Positions 1-11,304 of a stretch of 64,000 nt of DNA are shown here, piece after piece. The DNA is taken from positions 147,688,732 through 147,752,731 of the forward strand of contig CM040117.1 of the NCBI GenBank assembly GCA_022559845.1, in the 5' to 3' direction. The DNA comes from Amorphophallus konjac (Eukaryota; Streptophyta; Magnoliopsida; Alismatales; Araceae). Position numbers and translations under genes: made by a program. Each line of letters begins with the position of its first letter. The stretch's first letter is position 1. The notes beneath the pieces were generated by a model. It was given only the letters and a program-made list of their open reading frames with translations, ran no database searches and was not told the origin of the DNA.

Positions 1-993
1 TTCTGCACAATCCATGTTTTTCCCCAAATCTCTGCCATCATAACTTTCTATACCGACCTCCTTTTGGAGTGATTCTTGTTCCTACTTCTTCACAACACTC
101 AAGTCTTCTTCCATCTCAACTTTCTCCCTATTTGGACCTCGTTGGCCTCTCTGTTTGCATCAGTCTTTGCACCCACTTTACACTATTTGCACAATTTTTC
201 TTGTGACTTGTACTTTTGCACCTTGTTTATCTATGTTCATCATGGTATATTAAATCAATCTCTTCACTCTAATCTCATCACAATATACACACCTATTATT
301 TGCACCCTTCCATAGGGGTTAAAAACCTTTCCCCGGTAAGTTTGCCATCAATCTTTCATGCTACTTTATACACTTGGGTAGATTTCTACACTTAGCATTT
401 TCTAATGGGTTTTACCTCTTGTCTTGTGTTTGTTTCGCAGGAAAGCATGGAAAGTGATGCCCTTACCTTCTAGCCGGCTGGAAGGCGAGGAGAGGTAATC
501 CACAAATCCCCGTATCTTGATATTGAGCGCGATCATCCTCTTTTTCCAAGGTACACAACGTGCATAGTATTTCATATCCTCTGGCGTTGTTATTCCTTGG
601 TGGCGATCACGGTATTTCTTCTACATCTTTGTCGCCTTTTCTCTATTGTATGATAATACTATCATGTTCACGTAGTCACATATGCATGCTATTCACTTGA
701 TTGGTGAACATATGCCTTCATGCCTATTCATGTGATTTGTGGGGTCGGTACACCTATACGCATACACATTTTCCACATCTACAATAGCGTGAGTTATTTA
801 AACAAAAATCATTCATATGACTTCCAAGTGAGAATCTTGAAGTCATCTGTTAACTCATCAACTAAGATGCATACAGGTTGCTTAATGATGCACACACAGG
901 CATGCTCAATAATTCACATCACCACAAGCACAATCGTTTTGTTATCATTAAAACCAAATATCAAACATCAAACATCAACTTGGAGATATAACA
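1..993 (-). repeat. Copia-like 3' LTR fragment, minus strand
   Basis: Read on the minus strand, position 993 begins TGTTATATC and is preceded by a purine-rich GTGGGAGAT (994-1002). This is the same tract/LTR-start arrangement seen at 36055-36075. About 40 bases further in comes GGTTTTAATGATAAC, like the GTTTTGATGATAAC near the start of the GO-2 LTRs. I infer a minus-strand LTR running off the left edge, with only the polypurine tract left of its internal region. Its sequence differs from the GO-1 LTR, so it is not GO-1's missing 3' LTR. Short reading frames here (for example 76-315) look accidental. The left limit of the LTR is unknown. Confidence 0.45.
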
Positions 994-1002
994 ATCTCCC
1001 AC

Positions 1003-2467
1003 AACAGTCCGAGGCTACCTTTCAGAGCTTCTCTGACAATATGGATGGTCGCCTTAGGGCCATGGAGGAACGCATGGAGTCATCCGACAAATCTGTCCAA
1101 GGTCTGGTTGGACGGTAGGATAGATTGTCACACGGGGACCCTCCTGGAGCGGCCGAGGGCCCACCCGCACCTGCTCCCGCGGTGGCCCAAGTCCAAATCA
1201 CTCCCAAGGCCCAGGTCCAACCCGCTCCCGCGACACAGGAGCAGCCCGCACATGCTCCTTATCCCACCCCTCACCGAGCCATCGAACCACAGCATTGTGA
1301 CCTTGGTCTAGAGGACTATGGGTCTGAAAATGCTTATGATGGGTATGGTCGACGCCGTCGTGGCTTTCAACAGCCAAGGGATGAAGAGGATGATAGAGTC
1401 CTCAGGACCGTGCGAGCAGACCCTCCCACATTTGACGGGTCCTTGGACCCAAAGGTCTATCATGATTGGGAGGCCGGCATGGACCGGTACTTCGAGTGGT
1501 TTGAGATGACGGACCATCGAAGAGTCAAGTTCGCTAAAATGAAGTTGTTAGGGCAAGCGCAAACTTATTGGCGCAATGTGGAGAGCTTTCTGTATCAGCG
1601 TCGGAAGCCCCAAGTTGAGTCTTGGGATGAGATGAAGGATAGACTTAGAACTAAGTATCTTCCTGCCACGTACCGTCAAAGGATCATTGATAGGTGGTAG
1701 AATCTCAACCAAGGGGATCGGTCCGTGTCTGAGTACATCGTAGAGTTTGATGAATATTTTTTATGATGTGACGTCTCGGAAGAGAGCACGATGCATGTTT
1801 CCCGCTTCCGTCGTAGTCTACGGCCCCACTTTCAGTATGATCTCTTTCCCACAATGTGACCACCTTGGAGGCCGTATATCAGGTTGCTCTCGAGTTAGAG
1901 CAGTTTGAGTCAGAGTTCGCTCCCGTCCAGCGACCGGGGACCATTCATCAGTGTGGGTCTGACTCTCGTACCATGCCTAGTTCCTATAGTCGATTTTCGG
2001 TAGTTCATCCTCCGGAACCCCCTCGCCAGGACCCCACTGCTCTCGAACCTCGCTCTCTCCCTCCAAGGGACCCTCCCCCTTGCCAGCAAGCACCATTCCC
2101 CACTCCCCGCCCTCAGCAGCCCACATTGCCTGCCCGACCTCAGCTCCCACCACCCTCGGCCTGTCGAGAAGACAAGGGAAAGGGGCCGATGACCGGTGAA
2201 GCATCTTCCAGCACCGGGCCGCGTGACCAGTGCTATAGGTGTGGTGGGATTGGCCACTTTGCAGCCAAGTGTCCCACTCGAGACTCGTTGGTTATTTCAG
2301 GCACTCCAGCCCGTGACCCCACACCGGAGCTAGTGCCGGTCAACTATGAGCCGGATCCAGAACTCGCGGAGGATTTCTTTGATGAGCTTTTAGAAGAGCA
2401 CACTACCGTCCCGAGTACTCAGTCCCAGGATAATGTGCAATTGGGTGTGATCCTCCCAAACCTCTGA
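1003..2467 (+). pseudogene. CHR-A gag remnant (capsid plus CCHC zinc knuckle)
   Basis: Gag forms the particle shell and packages the element RNA. Recognisable parts are the capsid-like segment with LDPKVYHDWEAGMDRYFEWF (around 1445-1504) and, after a Pro-rich linker, the CCHC knuckle CYRCGGIGHFAAKC near 2230-2275. The knuckle is identical in spacing to the CHR-B copy (CYRCGGIGHYSAKC). The frame from 1003 to about 1840 has stops at 1116, 1698 and 1764. The first two sit where CHR-B or its consensus has Met/Gln and Gln, and the third is in an Arg position (CGA to TGA). A small insertion near 1840-1856 then shifts the frame, and 1856-2467 is open to its stop. The N-terminus is missing. It cannot make a full gag. 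Confidence 0.75.
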
Positions 2468-2649
2468 ACCCCCATTAAGAAGTCAGTAGGTACATGTTAG
2501 ATGTCTAGGAGTCCCAAACTTTGGGTTGCGTCGTTTGTATGCGAGTGTTACTTATGGTTGTCTAGGTTTGTCTAAGGTCATGTATGAGTCAGTTTTACTT
2601 ATACAGTTTGTTTGTCGTGCATTTGGAGTTTGCATAAAGTTGTGTCCCA
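2468..2649 (+). other. CHR-A deletion junction region
   Basis: About 180 bases between the gag stop and the integrase tail. I see no homology to protease or reverse transcriptase and no long reading frame. There is an AATAAAA near 2650. This marks where some 3 kb of pol is missing relative to CHR-B. Confidence 0.4.
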
Positions 2650-3179
2650 ATAAAAGGCCAGCTATGCAGGTATAAGGGGTTAGCTGATGCACGCCGCCAC
2701 GCCCGTGAGTTCCGAAAGGGAGAGTACATCATGATCAGGGTCATACCTGAATGGTTTCCCCTTGGGGACCGTAAAGAAACTCTAGGCCCACGATACTCGC
2801 CCTTTCTGAGTCAAGAAACAAGTGGGTTCAAATGCGTACGTTATTGAACTACCAGATGACTATGGTGTCAGTTCGACGTTCAATGTTTCAGATCTAGTAG
2901 CATATCGGAACCCTGCGGTGATCCCTAGTGAGTTTTGGGCTTTCTCCTCATATTGTGAGTGACACATCACCTGAGAGTCCACCTCTTCCAGCCTCAACAC
3001 AAGCATATAGATTGTATACTGGATGAGCAGGTGATCACCACCAGGAACGGAGCCTACCAACACTTCTTTGTGCATTGGAGAGGACGCCCCACGCCAGATG
3101 ATGCCTTGATCACATGCGGAGAGCTCAAGCCTCAGGACCCTTACTCGACGGGGTCGAGTTCCTCCCACCTAGGGAGAAT
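2650..3179 (+). pseudogene. CHR-A integrase C-terminus and chromodomain remnant
   Basis: Frameshifted pieces match the end of the CHR-B pol. An ADARRHAREFRKGEYIMIRV-like segment around 2670-2735 corresponds to the GPY-type integrase tail. A VIELPDDYGVSSTFNVSDL-like segment follows around 2840-2895. A chromodomain (residues like LDEQVITTRNGAYQHFFVHW then ITCGELK) lies around 3017-3130. In chromoviruses the chromodomain is thought to tether integrase to histone marks and so direct insertion into heterochromatin. The reading frame is broken several times and the catalytic core is absent, so this is a fossil. Confidence 0.65.
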
Positions 3180-5162
3180 TGGTGCGGACACACGCCACAA
3201 TACACGCCGGTGGACGAGGACACGTCGGGGCCCAGTTAGCTCGCGGAAGACGTGGACGCATCGGCCAAGCCATCATCCTTATTTCACATTTTTTGGCCAT
3301 GTTGGGCCCTATTTTAGTTCATGTTGGACAATTGTACTATTGTATGGCATATGGGCTACACTAGACTAATGGGCTAGAGTTAATGGGCCTTGGGCTTGAA
3401 ATGGGCCAAAAGGGCTAGGTGTGAACAAGTCCAAGGGCTAGGTGTGCTAGGTATGAAAGGGGTTATTGGAAGGTGGGCTTGGTGGCTAGTGGAAGGGGGC
3501 GCCCCCCTTCTTAGTCCAAGAGGGAGGCTGCCACCTATGCTCCCTTGACTCCCTCCCTCCCATTTTCAAAGGAAGGAAGCTTCCTCCCCCTCCCCTTTTG
3601 TCTTCCTTCTCCACCATAGTCAAGGGGGCGCACCCCCTCTCTCCCCCCTCTCTCCCACACCATTTCCCAGCCCCCCTCCCCTTTCCATACTCTATATAAG
3701 CATATGTATAGTGTCATTTGATAAGTTAATGAAGAATTTTTGAGAAAGATTTGTGTTTAAGAGAGAGATTCGCTTCCCCCTCTTGGGTGTGATGCTCTAG
3801 ACCAAAATCCTGTGACGGGATTTTCTTAGCGTGTGACTCTCCCCCCTTATTGTCCCTTTGCTCTTCGTATCTAGTTCTGAGAAAATTTTCAGTGAAGCTA
3901 CTGCAAGTCCGAAAGAAGTTGGCGCTGGTTTCGACTCGATCGGAGCTTTGGATCGCCAGCAACAATTCTTCTCATGAAGTCGCGCAAGTCTGCCCGAGCC
4001 TAATGTCCAGATCTTCAAGTTCTTGATTCAAAAGTTCTACGGATCTACTCCCAAGCTCTTTAGATCTTAGCTTCTGAGTGATCGTAGTATTTTCTATCCG
4101 CTCCGCGTTGCCGCCAACCTCGTGTCATTCTGAGGTTTGTGCTGGTCGTGGCAAGGATTTTCGTGAGGCTGCGCCGACCTCCCTGTGCAGATCCGACCCA
4201 GAGGCAGAGGGAACTTACAGAAGCTGCCCCGTCTTCTCCCTTTTAGTTCTGTGCAAGCCCTTTGGTCTGCGTCTTCCTCTGGACGTCACCGACGATCTCC
4301 AACAATAAAAAACCAATTCCAACATCGGAGCGATTTTTCCCATAATTTTTAGCTTTCCTGTGCAATTCTGTGCGAGCAGAGCCTGAGGCTGAGTACAGTT
4401 ACTGCCACGCCCAGATCTGATCAGATCTGATCGCGCCGTTTGGACCATACAATCTTCATCCTATCTTCAACATCCTCCAACAAACGTCACCCCAATCAGA
4501 CGTCGGATCTTAGCGTACCGGCCTTCGCAAATCTACTATGTCGGGTGACCTACGCGGGCAGAATCAAGTCAGCTTCCAATCGGCTCACCCGATCGGCCCT
4601 GACTCGCTTCCCTCGCCTCCTACGAGTGCAGCCCGTCAGCCCGGATTCCAGTAACCCCAAATTTGTGCTTGTAGCCCTTTACCTCCATGCGTGGAGTGGT
4701 CACTAGGTTCTGAAATTGTACGGTTATTAATTGTGTATATAGGGGTTGTTGGATTCGGCCTGGATTTCTTCCCCACGCGCTAGTCGTGGAGGTACGCGCC
4801 TCGTTCCACACTCACATCGCTTATTTAGTATATTGTCTATCATGCTGCATTTGTGAGAATAGGGCCAATAGCTAGCTTCAAATCACTGTGGTTGTGAGTT
4901 GTGAGCGCCTGTTCCATAGGCCCAGTCAAGTACCGAGCCCGAACTGGAAACCCCTAGGCGACAGTGGTTCCTTAACCGCTACGATCCCACGTTTCCCTCG
5001 CAAGGGACGATCGTCGGGCTAGAGTGAGTTTCTGTTGAGAGACGACTCCACCCGGAGAACGCGAAGGTAGTCAGCCGCCCGACTTACCTTAGCGTGCTAG
5101 TGCTGGCCGCACATCGAGTCTGTTGTACGTCTTAGCCCGGTCACGTCGCTCGTCCCGCATCA
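3180..5162 (+). repeat. CHR-A 3' LTR
   Basis: The LTR starts TGGTGCGGAC immediately after GGGAGAAT, the same junction as CHR-B (GGGGAGAAT then TGGTGAGGAC on the minus strand). It ends GCATCA at 5162, matching the CHR-B LTR end GCATCA. The length is 1983 bp. It contains a TATA-like box near 3693 and blocks alignable to the CHR-B LTR, for example around 4620-4700 and 4770-5160. Confidence 0.7.
3691..3700 (+). promoter_or_regulatory. TATA-like box in the CHR-A LTR
   Basis: TCTATATAAG lies about 510 bp into the LTR, a plausible U3 promoter position. Called on sequence alone. Confidence 0.45.
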
Positions 5163-5756
5163 TTATGCAATATGCAATGAAAAATGAAAAGATGTGCAAT
5201 TTTAGGTCTTGAATTGTTGGCCCCAAAGATATGCATGCTGAAAATACCAACTATGTAACAAGGCACATGATGAGCTTCATTTTTCAAATGCACTATGTGA
5301 ATGATATGCAGATATGCTATGCAAATGTGCAATGTGATGTAAAATTTTAGATTTTTATTTGAATGTCCTAAATACAATGCAAAGTGTAGGACATAACATG
5401 AATGCAAATTACAAGTTTTCAATTTTTCATTTGGATGATCTAAATGCACCTAATGCATTGAATTCTAATGCATGTAACCTATAACTATATGAGAATGGAA
5501 TGCAAGATGTAAAAGCAAGATGGGAAGGCTTGATTTTCAGAACATTTTTTAAATTTCACAAGAGGGCATTCAATCTTGAGCGATGAACAGCAAGCATTTT
5601 CCATCACATGACCTTTATGAGCAGAGGTGTAGAAAGGATCAGAAATGAGTAATGCAACCCATTTTATTTTCAAAAACTTTTCAAAAATAGATTTTCAATA
5701 GCATTTCAGAAGTTCAGAAAATCATCCACAAGCTAATCATTCGATTTCTTCAAGTT

Positions 5757-5862
5757 TTGGTACGAGGCAGAGAACTTTGGTCCAAAGACCAACTCACGCA
5801 TAGTGAGAGTTTCCAGGTGGATGTAATCCACATTTCCACTACCCAGTATTTGATATACCAGA
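5757..5862 (-). other. Cloverleaf-like RNA motif, copy D (GO-1, second)
   Basis: Minus-strand 106-nt motif. Closing stem TGGTA/TACCA followed by TATCAAAT. Hairpin 2: GTGGAT-TAC-ATCCAC. Hairpin 3: CTCAC-TATGC-GTGAG. Hairpin 4: GGTC-TTTG-GACC. The 3' side ends TCTGCCTCG before the closing stem. Stems differ in sequence from other copies but keep pairing. Confidence 0.7.
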
Positions 5863-6598
5863 AATGTAGTTAAGTTCAAATTAGCCATCGAACATACAGT
5901 TCCAATAAAGAATTATTCAGAATCAGATTTAGACATCTTCATCACATGAGACATTGTTAATAGTTCAAGAGATGATATCTTCTAAATAAGCCTGCACCAC
6001 TAGCATGTCTTTACCTGAATTTCTTGTGAATGGTGTCTAATCAACCTTAGCTTTCGTGAGTCAATTTTCAGGTAAGAATGAGATGAGCCGCTCATACCAT
6101 GCCCTTAGTGCTTGCTTCAGTCCGTATAAGGCCTTCTGCTGCTTGTACACATGATGTGGATGTTTTGGATCCAGGAGGTTATTTTACAAGAACATCTTCT
6201 TGATGTTCCCATCAAGAGAGACAGATTTAACATCCATCTATCTCATGGTAGCAATTTGGGGAATTCTCATCATCTTCATCCTCGCAAGATGTTCCTTAAT
6301 TTGATTCAACCTCGGCCTTAGTTGGCCCAACTTCACTTGGATTTTTGAGAGTGTGATCTGCGTCCAAGAGTGAAGAAGTTGATTTGTTAGTTTCGATTCG
6401 GATTTATTAACAATGACATGAAGAGTTCCTTTAACAATTAACATCCCCTTAAGAAGCTCTAGACTTAATGCATAACTCAGGTGTGAACCTAAATACTAAG
6501 TTCATATGTTGAATCTGGTGACTCCCCCTCAATGTGGGCATGACTGTGAGATGTTCAGTAAAATTTTAATGCCATATGTAACCTTTAAGTACTTGACT

Positions 6599-6705
6599 CA
6601 TAGTACTGGGCGGAGAACTTAGATCCGAAGATCACCTCACGCATTGTGATAGTTTCCAGACAAGCTTAACCTGTCTTTTCACATGTCACCATTCGATATA
6701 CTATG
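6599..6705 (-). other. Cloverleaf-like RNA motif, copy C (GO-1, first)
   Basis: Minus-strand 107-nt motif. Closing stem CATAGTA/TACTATG (7 bp). Hairpin 2: AGACAGG-TTAAG-CTTGTCT, allowing one G-T pair. Hairpin 3: ATCAC/GTGAG-like. Hairpin 4: GATC-TTCG-GATC. It lies about 500 nt after the gag stop, as copy A does in GO-2. Confidence 0.7.
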
Positions 6706-6923
6706 CAGTCATGGATGTGATGAAGGGAAGAGAATTGCAATGCATTATGACATGAGTTCATAATGTTGAACTTTTGCAAGATAGGATGTGAAGGCATATG
6801 ATAAACTCAATGTATGTAGCGAAGGTTAATTTGAAGGTTTCCAAACTCTTCTTCAACAATATGCTATGTGACAAGTGATATGCACAGAGATATGCAACTG
6901 ACTGCGGATGAAATGCATGTACA

Positions 6924-7030
6924 GACATATGCATGATCATATAACTATTCAGCACATAGACATATGCATGATCACATAACCATTCAACACACAGACATAT
7001 GCATGATCACATAACTATTCAGCACAATAT
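6924..7030. repeat. Tandem repeat, three 35-bp units
   Basis: Units start GACATATGCATGATC at 6924, 6959 and 6994, with few differences. It lies in the GO-1 post-gag region and is not seen at the matching place in GO-2. Confidence 0.8.
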
Positions 7031-7211
7031 GAATCAAGACATGGCACAATTACTAGAGAGAGTAAGAGGGATATCACCTGAGTATTCAGATTTCAATTTT
7101 TGGTTTTTCTTTTAACCTGACTTATGTCGCTTAGCCCATGTGCCTTACCTTCTTAACTGAAAACATATTCCACACTTCATATTCTCATGGCACACCTGCA
7201 ACATAGATTTC

Positions 7212-8873
7212 TCAATTTGCATTCTTAGGTACCCAAACCATCTTGGGTCCTTGTGGGTTAGAAGAAAAATTGGCACGTGGCTTCCATTTTTTGACAGTGT
7301 TCAATTCATCACTTTTCCTTAGAAAATAATCATGCTTAACATGCCCAGATTTGCCAGAGAAATGGGAGGAAGCACGTGGCATCACTTTTTTTCTTCTCAT
7401 TGGCGCGACCATTTTGTGTATTTGAGCATGATGTGTTGAATGGAAACTCGTTTTCTTCATTAGTAGCCAGCAATGTGAAATTGTGTAACCTCTTTTACCA
7501 CATTGATTACAATGTATGGAAGATTTTCTGGTAAATGATTGCTTTGCATTTTTGAGACCAGCTCTATTTCTACATGTTCTCAAGTCATCATTTTTCATAA
7601 TGAAACAGTCATGCATCATGTGTCCAAATTTTTCACAGTAGAGACAAGAAACATTTCTTTTCTTGGATGCATGGGGTTTCACATAAATGTTTTCAACATG
7701 CACATTTTGGACATTCACACTCTTTTTTGAATTTGGTTGAGTTCTTGACATAGTGTGTTGCTGGGAGTTAGATTTTGAGGTGCTGGGTGTACATGTGTTA
7801 TGAACAAATGAAGTGTGTAACTTACTTTCAAATTTCTTTTTGTTCACAGGATTAAATCCTATCCATTCTCTTTGAAAGTTCACTTTCATCCCTAATAATT
7901 TGTCCAGGTTTTCTTGACCATCCACGAATCTAGACAGTGAATTTTGTAAGTCCTGGATTTCACTTTCTAAAGATGTGATATGCAGTTGCGTGTTGGCGAG
8001 TTCTTCTTCACAAGTAGCAAGACTGACATTCAACACATCATTGGTTTTCCAAAGACATTCAACTTCTTGTTTTATTTCACCCACATATTCACACTCATCC
8101 AAAATCATAGATTTTCCTTTTTCTAGAACCAACAATCTTTTAGAAATGACCGTGTTCAATTCCTTCAGTTTCTCATTTTCTCTTGCAAGCTCTTTATCAT
8201 GAACAAGTTCATTTTGACCATTGTCCATTAAACTTATTTTCTCTCTCAGCTCTTTATTTTCATTTCTCAAGGAGGAAATTTGATCTTTGTGAAATTCAAT
8301 GTCGAAGACATGAGCCTCAATCAATTTCTCTAAATGTGAGCATTTTTTACAGGAGGAATCACAGTTATTTTGTTCAACATTCTTTTTCAATTTTTTATTT
8401 TCAGATTTTAGCTTCTTATATTTATCTGCAAGCTCATCGTATGCAACCAATAGATCATCAAGAGATATATTTTCAAAATCTGAATTTACCTCCAAGGGTG
8501 ATCCATTCTGCTAATCACTGTCGTAATCACTCGTGCCTGCCATAAGACATTTGTCTTCATGCACTTCCTGGAAGCCGGCTAAGCCATCCAATATGTCCTT
8601 TACGGAGCTGCAACGGGAGACAAAGGGAAAACTATTAGTATTAATTGTGGCAGTGAATAAACTTAGAACCAAACAATTTTGATCATGTTTGAACTTATAA
8701 TCTGCAGTCCAGACAGATTTATCTTTAGGCAACTCATAAGGACCATGTGAAATAAGCTTCCATAGCTTAGGATCCTATGAGTTGACTAGACTACACATTC
8801 TTCCTAACCATAAATCTAAGTTAGAACCATCAAACACCGGTGGAGAATTCAAGGTGTACATTTTGGTAGTCAT
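7212..8873 (-). pseudogene. GO-1 gag (coiled coil plus zinc knuckles), two stops
   Basis: The start is the ATG at 8873, chosen because it matches the GO-2 start context (CCAGATCAATGACTACC). The frame is continuous to the stop at 7212, broken only by a TAG near 8775 (in the segment where GO-2 reads Tyr-Asp-Pro-Lys) and another at 8511-8513. The N-terminus (PPVFDGSNLDLWLGRM) is like the gag domain of Copia elements. The middle is a long Lys/Glu/Asn-rich coiled coil. The C-terminus has knuckles CLYCEKFGHMMHDC and CNQCGKRGYTISHC, the second with His to Tyr, and a degenerate third. It ends WVPKNAN, like GO-2 (WVPKKAK). Predicted role: particle formation and RNA packaging. No protease follows. Confidence 0.75.
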
Positions 8874-8920
8874 TGATCTGGATCTCTCTAGATTATTAAA
8901 TCTATGAAAAATCGAGCCTT

Positions 8921-8933
8921 AGCTCTAATACCA
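8921..8933 (-). other. GO-1 primer binding site (initiator tRNA-Met type)
   Basis: Minus strand TGGTATTAGAGCT, two nucleotides after the LTR end. The intact GO-2 site is TGGTATCAGAGCC, complementary to the 3' end of plant initiator tRNA-Met, so this one carries at least two changes. Confidence 0.75.
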
Positions 8934-9471
8934 ATTCAAGTCCCACGATCAATGACACCCAAGAGGGGGCTGAATTGGGTGATTCAATATTTTAATAAAA
9001 CTTTTACCCAATTTAAAACAGATGTGATAAAGTAGTAATTAGATATTCAGATTTGTATAATTACAAATTAGATCTATCAAAATCTATCACCACGATAGTT
9101 CTTCGTTACTAGACGGAGGTATGAATCCAAGGATTCTGCTCACGCAAGGTGCTATCGTCTTGACAAGACTGGCCTTATCAATTCAAAACACTTTTCAATA
9201 TACCAAAGATCTACTTATAGAACAGATCAATTTATGCTAGATCTGAAGAGACAAATGCGGAAGAGATAATATGCAATATCAATCACATAGAATGGGGGTA
9301 GAAGAATTGAATCAAACCACACAGCTCAAACCACAAGACACAAGAAATTTTAAGGTGGTTCGGATGCAACGACGGCAACCTACGTCCACCCCTCACCAAA
9401 ACCTGGTGAGGCTTCATTGCTATAAACCAGCACTGGGAAAAATCCTCGACACGGAGACACACTCCAACCAC

Positions 9472-9812
9472 ACACGCAGGGTGACGCCTACACACACATA
9501 CACGGGGACGCGCCCCAACACACACACACACGGACACAAAGTCCCCAACATGATCCGACAACCGGATCAACAACACACACACACACACACACGCTGCGAC
9601 AAATGCAGCACTCTACACACTAGAATAACCAGATCTAGATAGATCCCCACACACACAAGGATCTGAACTACACAACCACAAAAGACCACGGATCTGAATC
9701 GATCCACACACACAAATGCAGATCTACGAAGATCCACACACACACAAGGATATGAACTAGACAACCTCACACTACCATGGATCTGAATCGATCCACACAC
9801 ACACAAATGTTT
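9472..9812 (-). repeat. (TG)n-linked hairpin string in the GO-1 LTR
   Basis: On the minus strand, runs of TGTGTG separate short dyads such as GGATC-GATTCA-GATCC (twice), GATC-TTCGTA-GATC, GATCC-GGTTGTC-GGATC and GGAC-TTTGT-GTCC. It is positioned between the GTCGAC array and the LTR end, probably in R-U5. Confidence 0.65.
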
Positions 9813-10257
9813 TCAGATTACAAGGAACAAACTTGAAGCTCAAAACACAAAGACAAATGAAACACAGTAGAGAAAACTCCTGATTTAGGCTCCCCTTGAG
9901 TGTATGATGCAGATCTTGAACAAGGCTTCCCTTTTCACTTGAATGGATATTAAATGGCTTCAGATAGAGCTTGAAGAGCTTGAGGATGAATGAAGAAATC
10001 TTCCACGAATTACTATTCACGGAGCTACAGTAGTTCTTCCTTCCCTTGGTAGCCTCTCCTTCAATCCTTCTTGTGATCCCCTTAGGGTTTCTTACCCTTA
10101 AGAAGTGTTTTTATATGTCTTGGGTTGGTCAAGGAACCTCCCCGACATAGATCCACAAATCATGCTGATTTTGGAGGCTAAAGGACTGAAAAGTCCACAA
10201 AGGAAGCTTGAACACGTTGGTGAAAAACAAGGTTAAAGATGGCTGCATCGGGGGGTT

Positions 10258-10430
10258 CAGTCGACCGGAGGTAGACGATCGGTCGACCAAAATTTTACAG
10301 GTTTTGAAGATTTCGTTGCTGGGAAAACCGGTCGACCGGCCCTGGGTTGGCGGTCGACCAAAATTTATAAAACACCAGATTTCTAGGTGCTAGTAAATCA
10401 GGTCGATCAGACCAGTCTTCCAGGTCGACC
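10258..10430 (-). repeat. GTCGAC pair array in the GO-1 LTR
   Basis: GTCGAC (or one-base variants) starts at 10260/10282, 10331/10353 and 10402/10424: three pairs, 22 bp within each pair, 71 bp between pairs. Cores are embedded in longer palindromes such as CCGGTCGACCGG. Confidence 0.75.
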
Positions 10431-11304
10431 GAACTCTGGAAATCCTGCAAAACAACATAGTTCAGTTCATGAAACATATCCAAATATTGAAAACTTGTGG
10501 TTGCAAAGGAATGTCCAAATAATATGAGCTTGTTTGGACTTGATGGGGTATTTGTTAAGACATGATAAGCTTGAACATTGGCTTTGGTGAGAATGACCTT
10601 GAAACATGTTCAATGCTCGCTCTTGAAGATTATGCATGGAATGCATTCAATATTATGCAAAAGATTCACGAAATATCATTTCAAAATGACTCTTTGTGGA
10701 AATGCAAGGAACAAGTTCAACTCATTAAGAGCACATGAAAAGATATGCATGAGAAACCTTTGAAAGCCTGAGTATCATAGTTTCCAATCTATTGATCAAG
10801 GTTAAGTCAACAGATCCACCAACAAACAAATCCATATATTCAAGCATAGAGAACCTTTTCACATCAGACCAAATCAACTTCCCATGGAGGCAAGTTGACT
10901 TGTGTTACCAGAATTGAGAATGCCATAGCCTTACCAAGGGTTCTTGAAGAGTGTAGACATGGTTTACCACTTGTTTTAGATTGTGGATAGCAATGTGCTT
11001 ATCAACACGTTTGTTTTACCTTCCAAGCGACCACCATGATGTTTTATCCTACAATTCAAGATAGTCAAGGTTAATATATCATGAGATTTGGAAAATCAAC
11101 AATTTCAACCAAGAATCAAGACTATATAGCAATACATTTAACCAACATGTTTGAGCCTACCTCAAAAAGCCATTTGCCATCTCAACCATATTTGAACAAC
11201 AACATGAGTGCACACTGACATCAAGAACATGTGCAAGCAAGAACATGTGCAAGCAAACATAAAGTTTAGTTATCATCAAAAACATATGCAAGGCATATAC
11301 AACA

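Larger units (their letters stand above)
1003..5162 (+). mobile_element. CHR-A: Ty3 chromovirus, 5'-truncated and internally deleted
   Basis: This is a plus-strand chromovirus remnant related to CHR-B. It holds a decayed gag, then directly the integrase C-terminus with chromodomain, then a complete 3' LTR ending at GCATCA (5162). The 5' LTR, primer site and start of gag are missing. Protease, reverse transcriptase, RNase H and the integrase core are deleted between about 2468 and 2650. Such deletions are common in old plant chromoviruses. No target-site duplication can be checked because the 5' end is lost. To the right it abuts the internal region of GO-1, so it probably inserted into GO-1. 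Confidence 0.75.
5163..7211 (-). other. GO-1 post-gag internal region, non-coding
   Basis: AT-rich sequence downstream of gag on the minus strand, alignable in blocks with 32321-34260 of GO-2 (for example the GCATTAGGTGCATTTAG blocks). It holds motif copies C and D and a 35-bp tandem repeat. I see no pol-like protein. Confidence 0.6.
5163..11304 (-). mobile_element. GO-1: gag-only LTR retrotransposon, minus strand, 3' part lost
   Basis: Order on the minus strand: 5' LTR (11304-8936), primer site (8933-8921), gag (8873-7212), then about 2 kb of non-coding internal sequence with two copies of the cloverleaf-like motif, cut at 5162 by the CHR-A LTR. No protease, reverse transcriptase, RNase H or integrase is present anywhere in the internal region. 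It aligns in order with the complete element GO-2. This is the layout of plant elements called TR-GAG (terminal repeats plus gag only), which must borrow pol from another element. The 3' LTR is not seen. Confidence 0.7.
8936..11304 (-). repeat. GO-1 5' LTR
   Basis: On the minus strand it starts TGTTGTATATGCC (11304), has GATGATAACTAAAC about 30 nt in as GO-2 does, and ends GGGACTTGA (8936) where GO-2 ends GGGACTTCA. The length is 2369 bp against 2350 in GO-2. It contains a GTCGAC pair array and a (TG)n-linked hairpin string at nearly the same offsets as in GO-2. Reading frames inside, including the Cys-Val-rich ones, come from the TG repeats. Confidence 0.75.

Noticed and set aside
300..445. 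Possible intron (GGTAAGT near 334, TTTCGCAG near 440)
   Set aside because: Splice-like words without coding exons on either side. The adjoining sequence reads as an LTR in the other orientation.
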